Numbered from the stretch's first letter, positions 8,129 through 17,546 are shown. The stretch is 64,000 nt of DNA from Timonella sp031979385 (GCA_031979385.1 DALZEF010000014.1:10761-74760); one strand, 5' to 3'. Notes: generated by a model from the sequence alone, not told the origin. Numbers and translations: made by a program.

Positions 8129-8947
8129 ATGAACCTTGCACGCCCCGTTGCTGCCGTAACCACGGCCCTCATGATCACAGCCCTTGCCGCATGTGGAACG
8201 GACGAACAACCGACCGACACCGACGCGACCACGAGCACACCCATCGTCCAAGATGTCACTCCCACGGAAACCGACGAGCCGACTGAACCCGAGGACACCC
8301 CGACCGAACGTGTCGTTCCCAGCGAATGTGCGGCATTGACGCTCGACACAGATGTCACCTACACAGGCCAAGAGCTCGGTGCCTGCGTGGCCACCGCACT
8401 CGCCTCCTTCGGAGCGGGCCGCATGGACATGATTGGCAGCGCCCAAGACGGAACCGCGTCCTTTACCTACGATCCCGACTACAACTTCCAGGTGGTCGGA
8501 ACTTCTGATGGCGGTCCTCTCTCGATCATCTACACGGACGGAACCATGTGGGTTGACACGGGTAACGGCTGGGTAAAGGGAGACCCTGAATCCGATGACC
8601 CAACGGAGCAGATGGCGGGTGTCATCGGCGAGCTCTATCGGGTGTTCTCCGACCCTGCGGTGACTGCGGATCTCATCGCCGCCACCGATGGGTGGACCTC
8701 GGATCCAGAGCGAGCCCTGCGCACCCTTCCCACCGGAGATGACATCAATGCGGTCCGCATCACCAACGATGAACCGTTTACCTGGCAGGGTTTCCAGGTT
8801 CAGGAACTGATCCTGTGGTACGGCGATGAGTGGGTACCTGTCGGAACTCAGGCGACCTCCTCAATCGAGGGCCTTGCACCCGAGACGGTCACTCAGGAGT
8901 TCTATGATCTTGGGGCGGACATCGAGATCACCGCTCCAACCCAGTAG
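8129..8947 (+). CDS. Secreted lipoprotein, function unknown
   Basis: The 272-residue product starts MNLARPVAAVTTALMITALAAC, a signal peptide with an ALAAC lipobox. A Thr/Asp/Glu/Pro-rich linker follows, then a globular part with alternating strands (GTASFTYDPDYNFQVVG, LSIIYTDGTMWVDTGNGWVKG). This layout recalls the LolA-like fold of LprG/LppX-type actinobacterial lipoproteins, but the resemblance is only by eye. The ATG at 8129 is chosen over the upstream in-frame 7982 because it has GGAG six bases before it and creates the lipobox. It is flanked by terminators on both sides, so it is a single-gene unit. Confidence 0.85.
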   Translation: MNLARPVAAVTTALMITALAACGTDEQPTDTDATTSTPIVQDVTPTETDEPTEPEDTPTERVVPSECAALTLDTDVTYTGQELGACVATALASFGAGRMDMIGSAQDGTASFTYDPDYNFQVVGTSDGGPLSIIYTDGTMWVDTGNGWVKGDPESDDPTEQMAGVIGELYRVFSDPAVTADLIAATDGWTSDPERALRTLPTGDDINAVRITNDEPFTWQGFQVQELILWYGDEWVPVGTQATSSIEGLAPETVTQEFYDLGADIEITAPTQ

Positions 8948-8956
8948 CGATTGTTT

Positions 8957-9010
8957 CCACAGCCCCTCGTGCACCTGTGTTCCAGCGGATGCACGAGGGG
9001 CTGTGGATAT
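8957..9010 (+). terminator. Terminator after the lipoprotein gene
   Basis: A perfect 17-bp stem (8957-8973 with 8990-9006, CCACAGCCCCTCGTGCA and its complement) begins 10 bases after the stop codon. The T tract is weak (ATATTT). Its presence makes the TTG at 8951 an unlikely start for the next gene. Confidence 0.8.
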
Positions 9011-9049
9011 TTCTCTGGGATTTTCGTTCGGGCAAGCCACGATGTTCGT

Positions 9050-9748
9050 GTGCGAACCACGTCATCCTCTCGAGCAACCCTGCCCCGGGTCCGCGTACCC
9101 GTAACGCTGCGAGTGCGTTTTCTCCTGTGGCGTCTGCGTTATCTACTCGTTGCGCTGCTACTCATAGCCCTGGGCGTTCAGTCCATTGCGTCTCAGGTAC
9201 CCAACACCCCACGCACGTACGCTGAGTTTCCCACGGCAACCATGGATCTACCGCTCGGTTCCGTACTGAACGAAGGGTCAGTGGCGTTCCCGGATAAGGA
9301 GGATGTCGCCCAGTCCACCTCAGAGACCACCGCCGACCTCATCGGCCAAGCCCTCCTAGTCCCAGTGATGGAGGGAGCACCAATAACCGGGTCCATGGTG
9401 GCACCGTCACTGTCCACCGCGTTCGCATCAGAAGGTGAAGTTCTCACGTCAGCGAGTGTTGGCAACCCCGAGGTGCTCGCCTACGCGGCTCCGGGCAATC
9501 GTATGGATATCTATGCTCACCTCGACGGAGACGTCCAACGCATCGTGCACAACGGCTCCGTGATCGTGCTACCGGGGCGCGGCGGCGAGGAGGCCCGGTC
9601 GAACACCCCATGGGGAACAGAGCCGAGCAGCACGACTTTCGCCGGTTCCTCAAGTACCGTTTTATTAGCGGTCACAGAGCGGGAGGCAGCACTTCTCGCC
9701 ACCATACCCACATGGGACAGTTCCCTGATGGCCGTGCTCGTTGACTAG
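9050..9748 (+). CDS. SAF-domain membrane-anchored protein (RcpC/CpaB-like)
   Basis: The protein has a basic N-terminus and one transmembrane segment (RLRYLLVALLLIALGVQSI). An extracytoplasmic part follows with a SAF-like domain: ADLIGQALLVPVMEGAPITGSMV matches the strand-loop pattern of SAF domains in CpaB/RcpC pilus-assembly and related proteins. A C-terminal strand-rich region (NRMDIYAHL, STVLLAVTEREAALLATI) resembles the RcpC-type second domain. The start is uncertain: GTG codons at 9050 and 9113 both precede the membrane segment, while the far-upstream TTG overlaps the terminator. mscL follows 41 bases later in the same direction. No pilus genes are nearby, so the role is open. Confidence 0.75.
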   Translation: MRTTSSSRATLPRVRVPVTLRVRFLLWRLRYLLVALLLIALGVQSIASQVPNTPRTYAEFPTATMDLPLGSVLNEGSVAFPDKEDVAQSTSETTADLIGQALLVPVMEGAPITGSMVAPSLSTAFASEGEVLTSASVGNPEVLAYAAPGNRMDIYAHLDGDVQRIVHNGSVIVLPGRGGEEARSNTPWGTEPSSTTFAGSSSTVLLAVTEREAALLATIPTWDSSLMAVLVD

Positions 9749-9789
9749 CCCGCGGCCCCTTGGCCTTGAAAGAACTTAAGGAGTAATCC

Positions 9790-10194
9790 GTGAAGGACAT
9801 CCTCAACGGTTTCAAAGAATTCGTCATGCGCGGAAGCGTCATTGACCTAGCCGTCGGTGTGGTCATCGGTGCCGCGTTTTCCAAGATCGTGGATTCCCTG
9901 GTAGCGAACTTCATCAGCCCGTTGCTTGCGCTCCTGTTTGGCGAACCGGACTTCAACCACGTCGCAGTTGTGACGATCAACGGTGCGGTATTCCGCTTCG
10001 GGGCAATCATCACCGACCTTATCAACTTCCTGGCGATCGCTGCGGCACTGTACTTCTGCGTTGTGCTGCCCCTCAACAAGTTGCACGGCCTGCGCAAGAA
10101 GGGCGAGGTGGAGGAACCAGAAGCGCCAGCGGAAGACGTACTCGTACTTCAGGAGATCCGCGACCTCCTCAAAGCACAGAACACCAACAAATAG
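9790..10194 (+). CDS. mscL: Large-conductance mechanosensitive channel MscL
   Basis: This 134-residue protein is the MscL channel, a homopentamer in the cytoplasmic membrane that opens under membrane tension to release solutes on hypo-osmotic shock. The N-terminal amphipathic helix MKDILNGFKEFVMRGSVIDLAVGVVIG leads into TM1. TM2 is the stretch around IITDLINFLAIAAALYFCVVLP. The C-terminal cytoplasmic helix region contains VLVLQEIRDLLKAQ. A ribosome site (TAAGGAG) precedes the GTG start. The length is normal for the family. The downstream genes converge from the other strand within a few bases. Confidence 0.97.
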   Translation: MKDILNGFKEFVMRGSVIDLAVGVVIGAAFSKIVDSLVANFISPLLALLFGEPDFNHVAVVTINGAVFRFGAIITDLINFLAIAAALYFCVVLPLNKLHGLRKKGEVEEPEAPAEDVLVLQEIRDLLKAQNTNK

Positions 10195-10197
10195 ACG

Positions 10198-10464
10198 CTA
10201 CCGCTTGCCCCAGTGGGGCGGAACGTCCTCAAGCAGCCGTGCATCGTTGCCCGTCAGGGGCGGTGCAGGGCTGCTTCGCTGTGCGCTGGACACTCCATCA
10301 GTCCCGGCGACTCGCCCGCCGTCTGGTGAGTCCTCGCTCAGGCGAAATGATGCGACGGCCTCGCTTTCGGTGACCTTCTCGCCTCCGGGCCGCACCACAC
10401 GCCGTCGTTTTTTACGGTGCGGCGCGCCGTCAGAAGACTCAGACACGACTGCGTCGAATCGCAT
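10198..10464 (-). CDS. Small basic hypothetical protein ending PPHWG
   Basis: An 88-residue reading frame starts with MRFDAVVSESSDG. Its ATG lies 26 bases inside the 3' end of the helicase-like gene. It has a basic block (PHRKKRRRVVRPGG), then a low-complexity middle, and ends NDARLLEDVPPHWGKR. The position directly after the large gene, the overlap and the conserved-looking NDxxLxxDxPPHWG end suggest a real small gene translationally coupled to it. There is no recognisable domain and no independent evidence of expression. Confidence 0.55.
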   Translation of the reverse strand: MRFDAVVSESSDGAPHRKKRRRVVRPGGEKVTESEAVASFRLSEDSPDGGRVAGTDGVSSAQRSSPAPPLTGNDARLLEDVPPHWGKR

Positions 10465-13400
10465 GTGAGATAGCGGTGTCCACCCGGTGACTGCGTCTAC
10501 GGATTCCCAGTTCCTCGCGCACCTGCGCCGCCAACTCCTCTTCGCCACGCACCACGCCATCTCGGCTGATCCAGGCAACGAGTTCATCGAGTTGGTTGTC
10601 ACCGTATGCATTGATCGGAAGGCCAAATGGCACATCTGGGCGCGGGCCGCGTCCTTCATCGGCGCCCGCATCTGGTACGAACAGCGATGACTGGGGTGCT
10701 CCGCCGCCAAGTTCACCCGATCTGTCGTCGACGACAAGCAGCGAATCCATGTTCTGTCCGGCGAGCGCCGCACTCTCGTGTTCGAGTACAGCGTTCGTTG
10801 CCTCACCGTCAATCACAGGCTGGACCCGTACGGCGGCGGCCTGCATCCGCTGCGCGTGCACCTTGAACACAGCATCACGAACAGAGTCTGCCTGCGAGAC
10901 AGGATCAAGGAACAGCGGAACCGACCACAGCGTGATGACCTGCCACCCGAGCGATTCGAGGCGTTCGATCCGGTGTCGGTCACGCGTACGTAGCGACTCC
11001 TCGGCAACGTAGCGTAGATCGTCAGTCAGAACCGCGACGAAGTATTCGCCAGGGTAGTCAGGGTGTCCGGCAACGAGCGGAATGCGCTCCGAACCATCGA
11101 ATCCATAGTTGGTCTCAACGGTCAGACCGTACTGCCAGAGCCGGTCTGCCAGGTCCACGAGCAGGCGATCTGGCTCGCTGCCGTCATCGTTGTGGGTGAT
11201 GCCCTCGCGCTCGTCGCTTATGGGTGCGGTCTGCGTTGAAGTTTCCGCGCTTGGCGACGATCCGGTCGCGTCAGCGTTCTCATCGTGCCCACCAGCGGCC
11301 TCGCCCTGCTGGTCCCCGCTGGGTGGTGCCGTCTCGCTGGTGCCCTCCGACTCGTCGGGAATCTCGGAGGTGGCCTCCGAATCCTGCAACTGGGTGCGTG
11401 CGGGAACCTTGTCGGAGACGGCTTTAGCTGGAGTCGCAGCCTGCTTTTCCTCCGGCTCGATGAGAGGTTCCCCCGGGCCACCCGCGGCAAAGTCGAGGAG
11501 CGACCCGAGCATGCGTGCACCCGGCGTGCGCAGACGGGTGATGTCCAGATCCTCAAGACCAAAGCAGGAGACAATCGTGAGTCGTCTGCGGGTCACGCCC
11601 AAAGCGTTGAGCAGCAGACCATCGCCACCGTCCTGAGAAATAGCACCGAAGCGATGCAGTGTCCGACCGTGTGGGGTGCGGCCAAAGCCGAGCGACAGGA
11701 TGACGGCATCACGGCTCAATCCGGCGACCTCGGTCAGATCGGCAACGATTGCCGGTTCGAGACGCCCGGAGTCAAAGAAGTTTGCCAGCACCACGTTGCT
11801 ACGTTTCGCCTGTTCAAGCGCTTCCCGGAGACGGTCAGCATGGTACTGCGACCCTGCAATGATCGCGAGTGACTCGTGGGAACGATCCAGCACATGCTCA
11901 ATCACCAGATCCACAACTCGGCTCACCTCTGCCTCAGTGGACAACACGGCGCCAGCCTTCTGGTTCGGCATGCCCGTGCCAAAGACCTGCTCAAACTGAA
12001 CGAGTGAGGTTGGTTTGGGCAGTGGCAACGGCTTAAGCACGCCGGCATATCCGTGCTTCATGAGGAAGCGGGTCAGACCAGTGTCACGGTGCACTGCATC
12101 GCCAGTTAGTTCAACGCGCGGCAGCAGTTCGCTCAATTGCGTCACCGCTCCTCCCGACGCACACCGGGCATCGCCGATGACAACCACCTGGCGGCCGCGC
12201 GCGATGGCGGAAAGCAACTGTTCAACCGGAAGATGCTGGACGGCATCCAGGATCACTAGGTCAACGGTGCGGTGTGCAGGCAACAGGTGCGGAACCATAG
12301 TTGCAGTCGCAATCATGCACGGACGCAGACGACGCATCACATCCGTGTACTCCTCGTATGCGGCACGCACGGAGGTCAGGCGCTCCTCCACGAGCATCGT
12401 GAACAGCCCTTCGCCCTGCGACCGATAGTTACGCAAAGTCGACTGGTTCTGTTCGATTGCCGCAGATTTGATGAGTTGTGCAAGCGACGCAACATGAGCG
12501 CGGTCAAGTTCCCGGAACCGGTGGGCGTACTGCTCAAACCCACGCTCCGGGTCGTCCTGAAGAAACGGATGGGCAGCGAGCATGTCCTCGCACACCGAGG
12601 CCCACCACGCAAGATCGAGTTCAGCGTCCATCATGAGTGGATCGATCTTGCGCTTGGTGAAGTCCTTCAGCAGGTCGCCAAGACCGATCTGCATAAGCGA
12701 ACGCAACAGAGCGGTACGCTGCGGCAGGGTATCAAGCGCTGCGGCATCATCGCGCAGTTGCTCAAGACGCTTGGTGACATCCCCGAACAGGTTGTTGCTC
12801 AGATCGCCGCCGAGCGGCGTAGTCCTCAAGACCGGTTCGAGAGCCGCGACATGCTTCGTTACGGCTGCGTGCGTGTCCAGAATCTCGCGGAAACCCTCAG
12901 GCAATCGTGGCCAACCACCGGTTGGGCAATGCTGTGCCCACACCTGACGCTGCCCCTTGATCCGCACGAGAGCCTCATGCAGGTCCGTCACGCGCACGCC
13001 GGGGCGAACCATGTCCTTGGCGCGCTTCACCAGACGACGGCGGTGCACGCCGGACATCTCGATGCCCTGCTCCGCACGCCATTGCTTCGTGGCGGTCGCG
13101 GCAACCAGATCATCCACTGAGGACTCGTACACGAGCGGCTGGAACTGATCCAGAATCTCGCGCATGCCCTCGAGCATCTGAACCTGCGCCGTCCACTGAG
13201 CCAGAGTCGTAGCGGGCGCGAGCCCCGTGGACTCTGCAACGCGTTCAATCTGCTGCACCATGGCGGCAAGTGAATCGCTCGACTCCTCATTCGGCACAAG
13301 TGCGCTCACGCGTGCCAAGGCGGTGGTCGCGGCTTGGGAGGTTTCCAGGTTTGCACCGAACCACGGGGTTGAGGTCGGACGGATGGTGAATCCATCGAGT

Positions 13401-14980
13401 TGCGCGACCGTCCTCAGGTCCTGGCTGATCCGGTCTCGCAGACCTGACGCGATGCGCAGAAGGGTGTCTGTGTCGAATCGAACCTTGGTGCTCGGTGCAG
13501 GGCGCTGCGAGGTCAGACGCGCCAATGCTTGAAGAGCATCATAGGCGCTGATCCCCCACAGTTCGTGGACCACGTGCAGCCCATCCACCATGTTGGCCAG
13601 ACGCATACGGGTCTCACCCAACTCAACGCGTGTCTGCGCGATGGCCTCCCGGTCGACGGGAACCGAGGCCAGGGTCATGGCGCTAAGTAGACGACGCGTC
13701 ACGAGCGTACGCCAGTTCGGACTTGGAACGACATCCAACAGCAGGTCGTCAAGGTCGAGGCTGCGCATGCGTGCAGTCAGATCGGTCGCCGCACGGCGGT
13801 GTCCTGGAACGTACAGCACGTTACGTCCGATGGCCGCGGCCTCCGCGATGATCGCCGCTGCAACGCCGGTTGTGTCTGAACCGACGGGAGCATCGATGAA
13901 CAGGCTGTTACCGGTTGCGAGCGCCTCGAGCGCCACCCTACCTGAGACGTCCAGGTCTCCGACCCCACGCTCAAGGCTTGGGTCAGCATCACCGCTGCTC
14001 GGTGGCGGGAGCTCTGCTTTGAGAGCCTCCTTCGCAGGTTCGGAGCCTGCAAGCGCCGCAATGATCTCGTGGCGTTCAAGTCCCGCATGCAGGTCATCGA
14101 GGTCGTCCACGAGAACCTGGCCGGGATGCACGAAGGTTCCCACGAGCAATGTGTCCGTGAGTTGGAAAGCAGGCAGGACCGCCTGCCCCAGGGAGTTGAT
14201 TCGGTCGAGCACCGTTGACGGATCGAACCCGTTCCCGGTGAATGCGCCTCGGGCGAGCGCTGCGGGATCGAGCAGTGCTCCACGGGAGCGCAGTGCACGC
14301 GACAGGATCGGGTTGATCTCGGCGCTGTGCTCAAGGCTCAGTTCATAATCCGATTCAGCGGAACGGGAGGCAATCGATATCGGACGAAGAAGGACTGGGG
14401 CACGCACGACCACTGGTTTCGGCGCCGGTACCGGTTTCTGTTCCTCGGACTCAGGGCGGCTACCTGCCACGCGTGCGAGCGCTGCCACGTCGTTTTCTGG
14501 GTCGGGTACCTCGTGTTCGGTCCAGGTCGCAACACCGATGGCGAGGTAAGTGGGTGAGATGCCGTATTTTTCCGACTGCGCCTGGGCATGATTAGCGACG
14601 GAACGGGTGCGGCTACGCGCAAGCGGGAGTGAGGCCGCTTCGCGGAAGATGTTGGCAAGTCTGGTCGGGCGGCCAGCGAACAGCTGTGCGATACCCGAGG
14701 GATGTGCTTGGGTCAGGTTGAGGACCGAGTCGCCGAGCAGTTCGACGTTTGCGAGTGATGAGTCTCCCGCTAGTTCCACGAGAGCCTGACGCCACTGTGT
14801 GGCAGCCTCCCCCACAAGCTGCGCGGTGGTTCTTGGGCGTGCCATAGCCGGTTTCGAGCGGGCACTGTCGGCGGAGTCAGCGCTTCGCGCACTGTTTGTC
14901 CGCGTACGGTCAAGAGCCACTCCACCTTGGGTTTGGTGGGTGGGCTCGCTAGATGTGGTGTTGTGGGAGTCATTCGCCAT
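10439..14980 (-). CDS. Very large helicase/nuclease-like protein with degenerate ATPase motifs
   Basis: The protein has about 1513 residues. The region around residue 362-372 reads DAPVGSDTTG where superfamily I helicases have a GxxGKT Walker A, so the lysine is absent. The region near residue 905-915 reads VDLVILDAVQHLP where the Walker B DEA(S)Q would be. A later stretch with GLSRDAVILSLGFGRTPHG and LNALGVTRRRLTIV matches the C-terminal helicase pattern of AAA_12/DUF4011-type proteins. Near residue 1280-1370 is a region like the PD-(D/E)xK MTES_1575/DUF559 endonuclease fold (GHPDYPGEYFVAVLTDD, RIERLESLGWQVITLWS). A small helical tail (DELVAWISRDGVVRGEEELA) ends it. The ATG at 14980 is chosen over a TTG at 15010. 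It may be a defence or repair protein that lost ATPase activity; the function is unknown. Confidence 0.75.
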   Translation of the reverse strand: MANDSHNTTSSEPTHQTQGGVALDRTRTNSARSADSADSARSKPAMARPRTTAQLVGEAATQWRQALVELAGDSSLANVELLGDSVLNLTQAHPSGIAQLFAGRPTRLANIFREAASLPLARSRTRSVANHAQAQSEKYGISPTYLAIGVATWTEHEVPDPENDVAALARVAGSRPESEEQKPVPAPKPVVVRAPVLLRPISIASRSAESDYELSLEHSAEINPILSRALRSRGALLDPAALARGAFTGNGFDPSTVLDRINSLGQAVLPAFQLTDTLLVGTFVHPGQVLVDDLDDLHAGLERHEIIAALAGSEPAKEALKAELPPPSSGDADPSLERGVGDLDVSGRVALEALATGNSLFIDAPVGSDTTGVAAAIIAEAAAIGRNVLYVPGHRRAATDLTARMRSLDLDDLLLDVVPSPNWRTLVTRRLLSAMTLASVPVDREAIAQTRVELGETRMRLANMVDGLHVVHELWGISAYDALQALARLTSQRPAPSTKVRFDTDTLLRIASGLRDRISQDLRTVAQLDGFTIRPTSTPWFGANLETSQAATTALARVSALVPNEESSDSLAAMVQQIERVAESTGLAPATTLAQWTAQVQMLEGMREILDQFQPLVYESSVDDLVAATATKQWRAEQGIEMSGVHRRRLVKRAKDMVRPGVRVTDLHEALVRIKGQRQVWAQHCPTGGWPRLPEGFREILDTHAAVTKHVAALEPVLRTTPLGGDLSNNLFGDVTKRLEQLRDDAAALDTLPQRTALLRSLMQIGLGDLLKDFTKRKIDPLMMDAELDLAWWASVCEDMLAAHPFLQDDPERGFEQYAHRFRELDRAHVASLAQLIKSAAIEQNQSTLRNYRSQGEGLFTMLVEERLTSVRAAYEEYTDVMRRLRPCMIATATMVPHLLPAHRTVDLVILDAVQHLPVEQLLSAIARGRQVVVIGDARCASGGAVTQLSELLPRVELTGDAVHRDTGLTRFLMKHGYAGVLKPLPLPKPTSLVQFEQVFGTGMPNQKAGAVLSTEAEVSRVVDLVIEHVLDRSHESLAIIAGSQYHADRLREALEQAKRSNVVLANFFDSGRLEPAIVADLTEVAGLSRDAVILSLGFGRTPHGRTLHRFGAISQDGGDGLLLNALGVTRRRLTIVSCFGLEDLDITRLRTPGARMLGSLLDFAAGGPGEPLIEPEEKQAATPAKAVSDKVPARTQLQDSEATSEIPDESEGTSETAPPSGDQQGEAAGGHDENADATGSSPSAETSTQTAPISDEREGITHNDDGSEPDRLLVDLADRLWQYGLTVETNYGFDGSERIPLVAGHPDYPGEYFVAVLTDDLRYVAEESLRTRDRHRIERLESLGWQVITLWSVPLFLDPVSQADSVRDAVFKVHAQRMQAAAVRVQPVIDGEATNAVLEHESAALAGQNMDSLLVVDDRSGELGGGAPQSSLFVPDAGADEGRGPRPDVPFGLPINAYGDNQLDELVAWISRDGVVRGEEELAAQVREELGIRRRSHRVDTAISHAIRRSRV

Positions 14981-15010
14981 GCCGCGAATCCCTTTCTCCA
15001 AGCTGTTCAA

Positions 15011-15969
15011 GTTTCGCCGCCTGTTGATCTCGAGTCACCGAGGCAACGGGGGCAGACTCTCGATTTACGTTATCCCCAGTGCTGCCCATTGACATGTTGC
15101 CCCGCCGTGGAATCCGCGATTTTATCCGGTTTTACGTCACTCACTCCGCCATTCCCGCATAGGGCCACCCGCATCCACCGGGTGGGGAAATACTTCTCTG
15201 CGCGCTTAGGCTGGGCTCACACGCGAGCCAAAACACCCACGTTCAATGCTCATTGCAGGGCCACACACGCTTATACAGATGACCCACACGAACTCCCGAG
15301 AGAGCGCGGCCAGACACCCCAACACCGATGGGTCGAAATTACGCCAGATATATGGCCTGTGTATGCGCATTCGGGCCAATATGGCCTCATTGAACGGAAA
15401 TGTTCACAACTGTGCCGACAGCATGTGGGCATAAAAAAAGCGGCAGGTGAGTGCCACTTTAGAAAAGATCAGTGCGAGCCACGCAGGGGGCAGGTGGCCC
15501 GCACCGACTATGAAAATCTTGCCCGATGCCTTAAACCTCGTCAACCACTTGAAACGGGTAGATTAAACCCTCAAAATTCGCCAACACTGTGACCTGCATC
15601 AATACTTTCCAAAAGGAAAGTTTTGTAACGAAAGCCACATCACAATGGGGAGTTCTACCCATCAGATCGCCTCTTATAGACACCCGAACTGAAGCGCGTA
15701 ACCTCAGACTCCGCCCCCTTCCTGAATGCCTGGACCTCCAAGCCGAATGTCGTATTCAATCGGTTACCACACAGGAAACATGTGTCGATCGATCAGACCC
15801 ACCATATGAGCAATCGAGGGCCCACACACGCGAGAATCGCAGAGTTGAGAAAATCCGTGTCCGCTCGGATGTCATTACCCAGGGGAATATTTGGGGTTTT
15901 CGCCATTGGGCAACGGGAAAGGCCGCAACCCGCACAATCACTTATGCAGGCCACGGCCTATAAAAAATG
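15011..15969. other. Long intergenic region without a convincing gene
   Basis: About 960 bases separate the helicase-like start from the tRNA. The stretch has an AT-richer, irregular composition. Open frames in it (for example 15589-15963 on the plus strand) have no ribosome site, no domain and atypical codon use. The promoter of the helicase-like gene should lie near 14981-15150. A T-rich run with a short GGCA/TGCC stem on the minus strand around 15430-15465 could end a small transcript, but the stem is weak. Confidence 0.6.
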
Positions 15970-16042
15970 TGCGCCCGATAGGATTCGAACCTACGACACC
16001 CGCTTTAGGAGAGCGGTGCTCTATCCCCTGAGCTACGGACGC
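15970..16042 (-). tRNA. tRNA-Arg (anticodon CCT)
   Basis: Read on the minus strand, the acceptor stem GCGTCCG pairs with CGGGCGC (one G-U). The D arm has GCTCAGGGGATAGAGC, and the anticodon stem CCGCT/AGCGG encloses the loop CTCCTAA, giving anticodon CCT (decodes AGG). The T arm has GTAGGTTCGAATCCTAT. The discriminator is A and CCA is not encoded. It stands alone, not in a tRNA cluster. No integrase gene is next to it in the window. Confidence 0.97.
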
Positions 16043-16178
16043 TCGGCATCGTCATTCACCATAGGTGACGATTGCCAACCATTAGGTTACCTGCCGCAGC
16101 CAAACTACCAAAACCGGGTGAGCGGGACACCATCGGACAGGCAGAGCGCGCTAAAGCCTTCAAGCGGTCGAGTGGCTG

Positions 16179-16787
16179 TTACCAGTCAAGGTAGTCCGCG
16201 TTGCGGAACTTGACGATCTCTCCGCTGTCCTTATCGACAACAGCCGTCACACACGTAGAAAGCCACTGCTCGTTATCCTTGTAGTGCTGAGCATCCGCAG
16301 GCACTTCCTGGTTCGCCGGGAAGGTAAGGGTCGCAATGACTTCAACGCAACTACCCACCTCCACATTGCCTTGGGCATCGAAAGTGGGAACCGGTATCCC
16401 CATCGAACCGTAGTCGTCGTTGCGCCGATAATGTTCGATGAATTCTAGTTGGGGGTACTCCTCACGCCAGTACCCCGAGTTCTTGACTTTGGTGGAAGCC
16501 TGGTCGACAACCCGTGGCCAGCTTTCCCGTGCAGCCTCGGTCAGTGTGGTATCAGCGAGCTTTTCCGGTAGGTCCTGCGCTGATGCTCCACCGTTCAATG
16601 CGTTGAGAGCGTCTTCGCGGAAATAAGCGTCAAGTTCCTGTGCCACCTTTGAGGCTTGGCTGCTCGAAATGACCGCGTTGAGTTTGCGTTCTGGGTTTTG
16701 TGACCAGAAGTAACCAAACCCAAGGGCACCGATGACAAGCCACACGATAAGTACCGTGAGGAGTTGACGCTTTTCTTTCGCAGACAT
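16179..16787 (-). CDS. Single-pass membrane protein, function unknown
   Basis: The 202-residue protein starts MSAKEKRQLLTVLIVWLVIG with one transmembrane helix. A predicted extracytoplasmic domain of about 170 residues follows, with two cysteines that could pair (EVGSCVEVIATL and WLSTCVTAVVD). The ATG at 16787 is chosen because AGGAGA lies six bases upstream; a nearer ATG at 16793 directly abuts that site. The C-terminal part (VTAVVDKDSGEIVKFRNADYLDW) looks like a small alpha/beta NTF2- or lipoprotein-like domain, but I cannot assign a family. Confidence 0.8.
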   Translation of the reverse strand: MSAKEKRQLLTVLIVWLVIGALGFGYFWSQNPERKLNAVISSSQASKVAQELDAYFREDALNALNGGASAQDLPEKLADTTLTEAARESWPRVVDQASTKVKNSGYWREEYPQLEFIEHYRRNDDYGSMGIPVPTFDAQGNVEVGSCVEVIATLTFPANQEVPADAQHYKDNEQWLSTCVTAVVDKDSGEIVKFRNADYLDW

Positions 16788-17036
16788 GTTCATTCTCCTA
16801 AGTTCGCAGATACCACCGCAGAAATCGTCATCCTGCAGGTGGAACTTGACAGTGCAGAAGTCCACTTGCGGGATGGCGCTGTGTCATTGACGACGAGCAC
16901 TCACCTTCCAGCCTGCAGTTCAGTTCCTTGCATGGTTGGCTCGCGTGTGGCGGCTTCCGCCCGCCGCATTGGTTCACGTTTACTCGCATAACGAACATGG
17001 GCTGGCGGGGTATGAGAACGGTGGAAGAATAAGGAT

Positions 17037-17480
17037 ATGAGCAATGAATTTCTAACCCCTGAGACTGTCACCACCGATCAGCTCTGGGTTGAGCGCGTTG
17101 GCGCTCGTGAATACGTCGGACACAATGATCGCGGCGCTACCGTCCGGTTTGCCGGTGCTGGCGTTCCGGACTCGTTTACTCCAGGCGAGATCCTCAAGTT
17201 GGCTGCCGCTGCCTGCACCGCTCTGGTGACGGATCGTGCGATTGCACGACGGATTGGCGATGACTATCGTGGCCAGGTCCACGTCTCGAGCGTGAAGAAC
17301 GAGGAGGAGAACCGGTACGAGTCCATTGAGGAGAAACTGGTTGTCGATCTATCGGGCCTTGACGCAGAGGCTCGTGAACGCCTTGTCGGGCTGATCGAGC
17401 GAACCGTGGAAAGTCAGTGCACCGTGGGCCGCACAATCGAGGCGGGTGCTCGCGTCACTCTGATTGCAGACGGCGAGTGA
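17037..17480 (+). CDS. OsmC/Ohr-family peroxiredoxin
   Basis: This 147-residue protein has the two catalytic cysteines of the OsmC family: Cys60 in LAAAACTALVTDRA and Cys128 in VESQCTVGRTIEAG. The N-terminal strands (LWVERVGAREYVGHNDRGATVRF) and the SFTPGEILKLAAAAC helix entry are typical. Members reduce organic hydroperoxides in the cytosol using lipoyl or other dithiol donors. It looks closer to the general OsmC/YhfA-like branch than to Ohr, a tentative reading. An AAGGA ribosome site precedes the ATG. It is a single-gene unit closed by a terminator. Confidence 0.92.
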   Translation: MSNEFLTPETVTTDQLWVERVGAREYVGHNDRGATVRFAGAGVPDSFTPGEILKLAAAACTALVTDRAIARRIGDDYRGQVHVSSVKNEEENRYESIEEKLVVDLSGLDAEARERLVGLIERTVESQCTVGRTIEAGARVTLIADGE

Positions 17481-17509
17481 ACTCGACTCAATGAGGTCTA
17501 CACATGTCA

Positions 17510-17546
17510 GAAGCGCCCCGATGGTTTCAGCGGGGCGCTTCCTTGT
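17510..17546 (+). terminator. Terminator after the osmC-like gene
   Basis: An 11-bp stem, GAAGCGCCCCG with its complement around a 10-base loop, followed by CTTGTTT. It also sits before the convergent small gene and may serve both. Confidence 0.85.

Noticed and set aside
15589..15963. 124-codon plus-strand frame before the tRNA
   Set aside because: No ribosome site, no domain, unusual codon use and overlap with other random frames.
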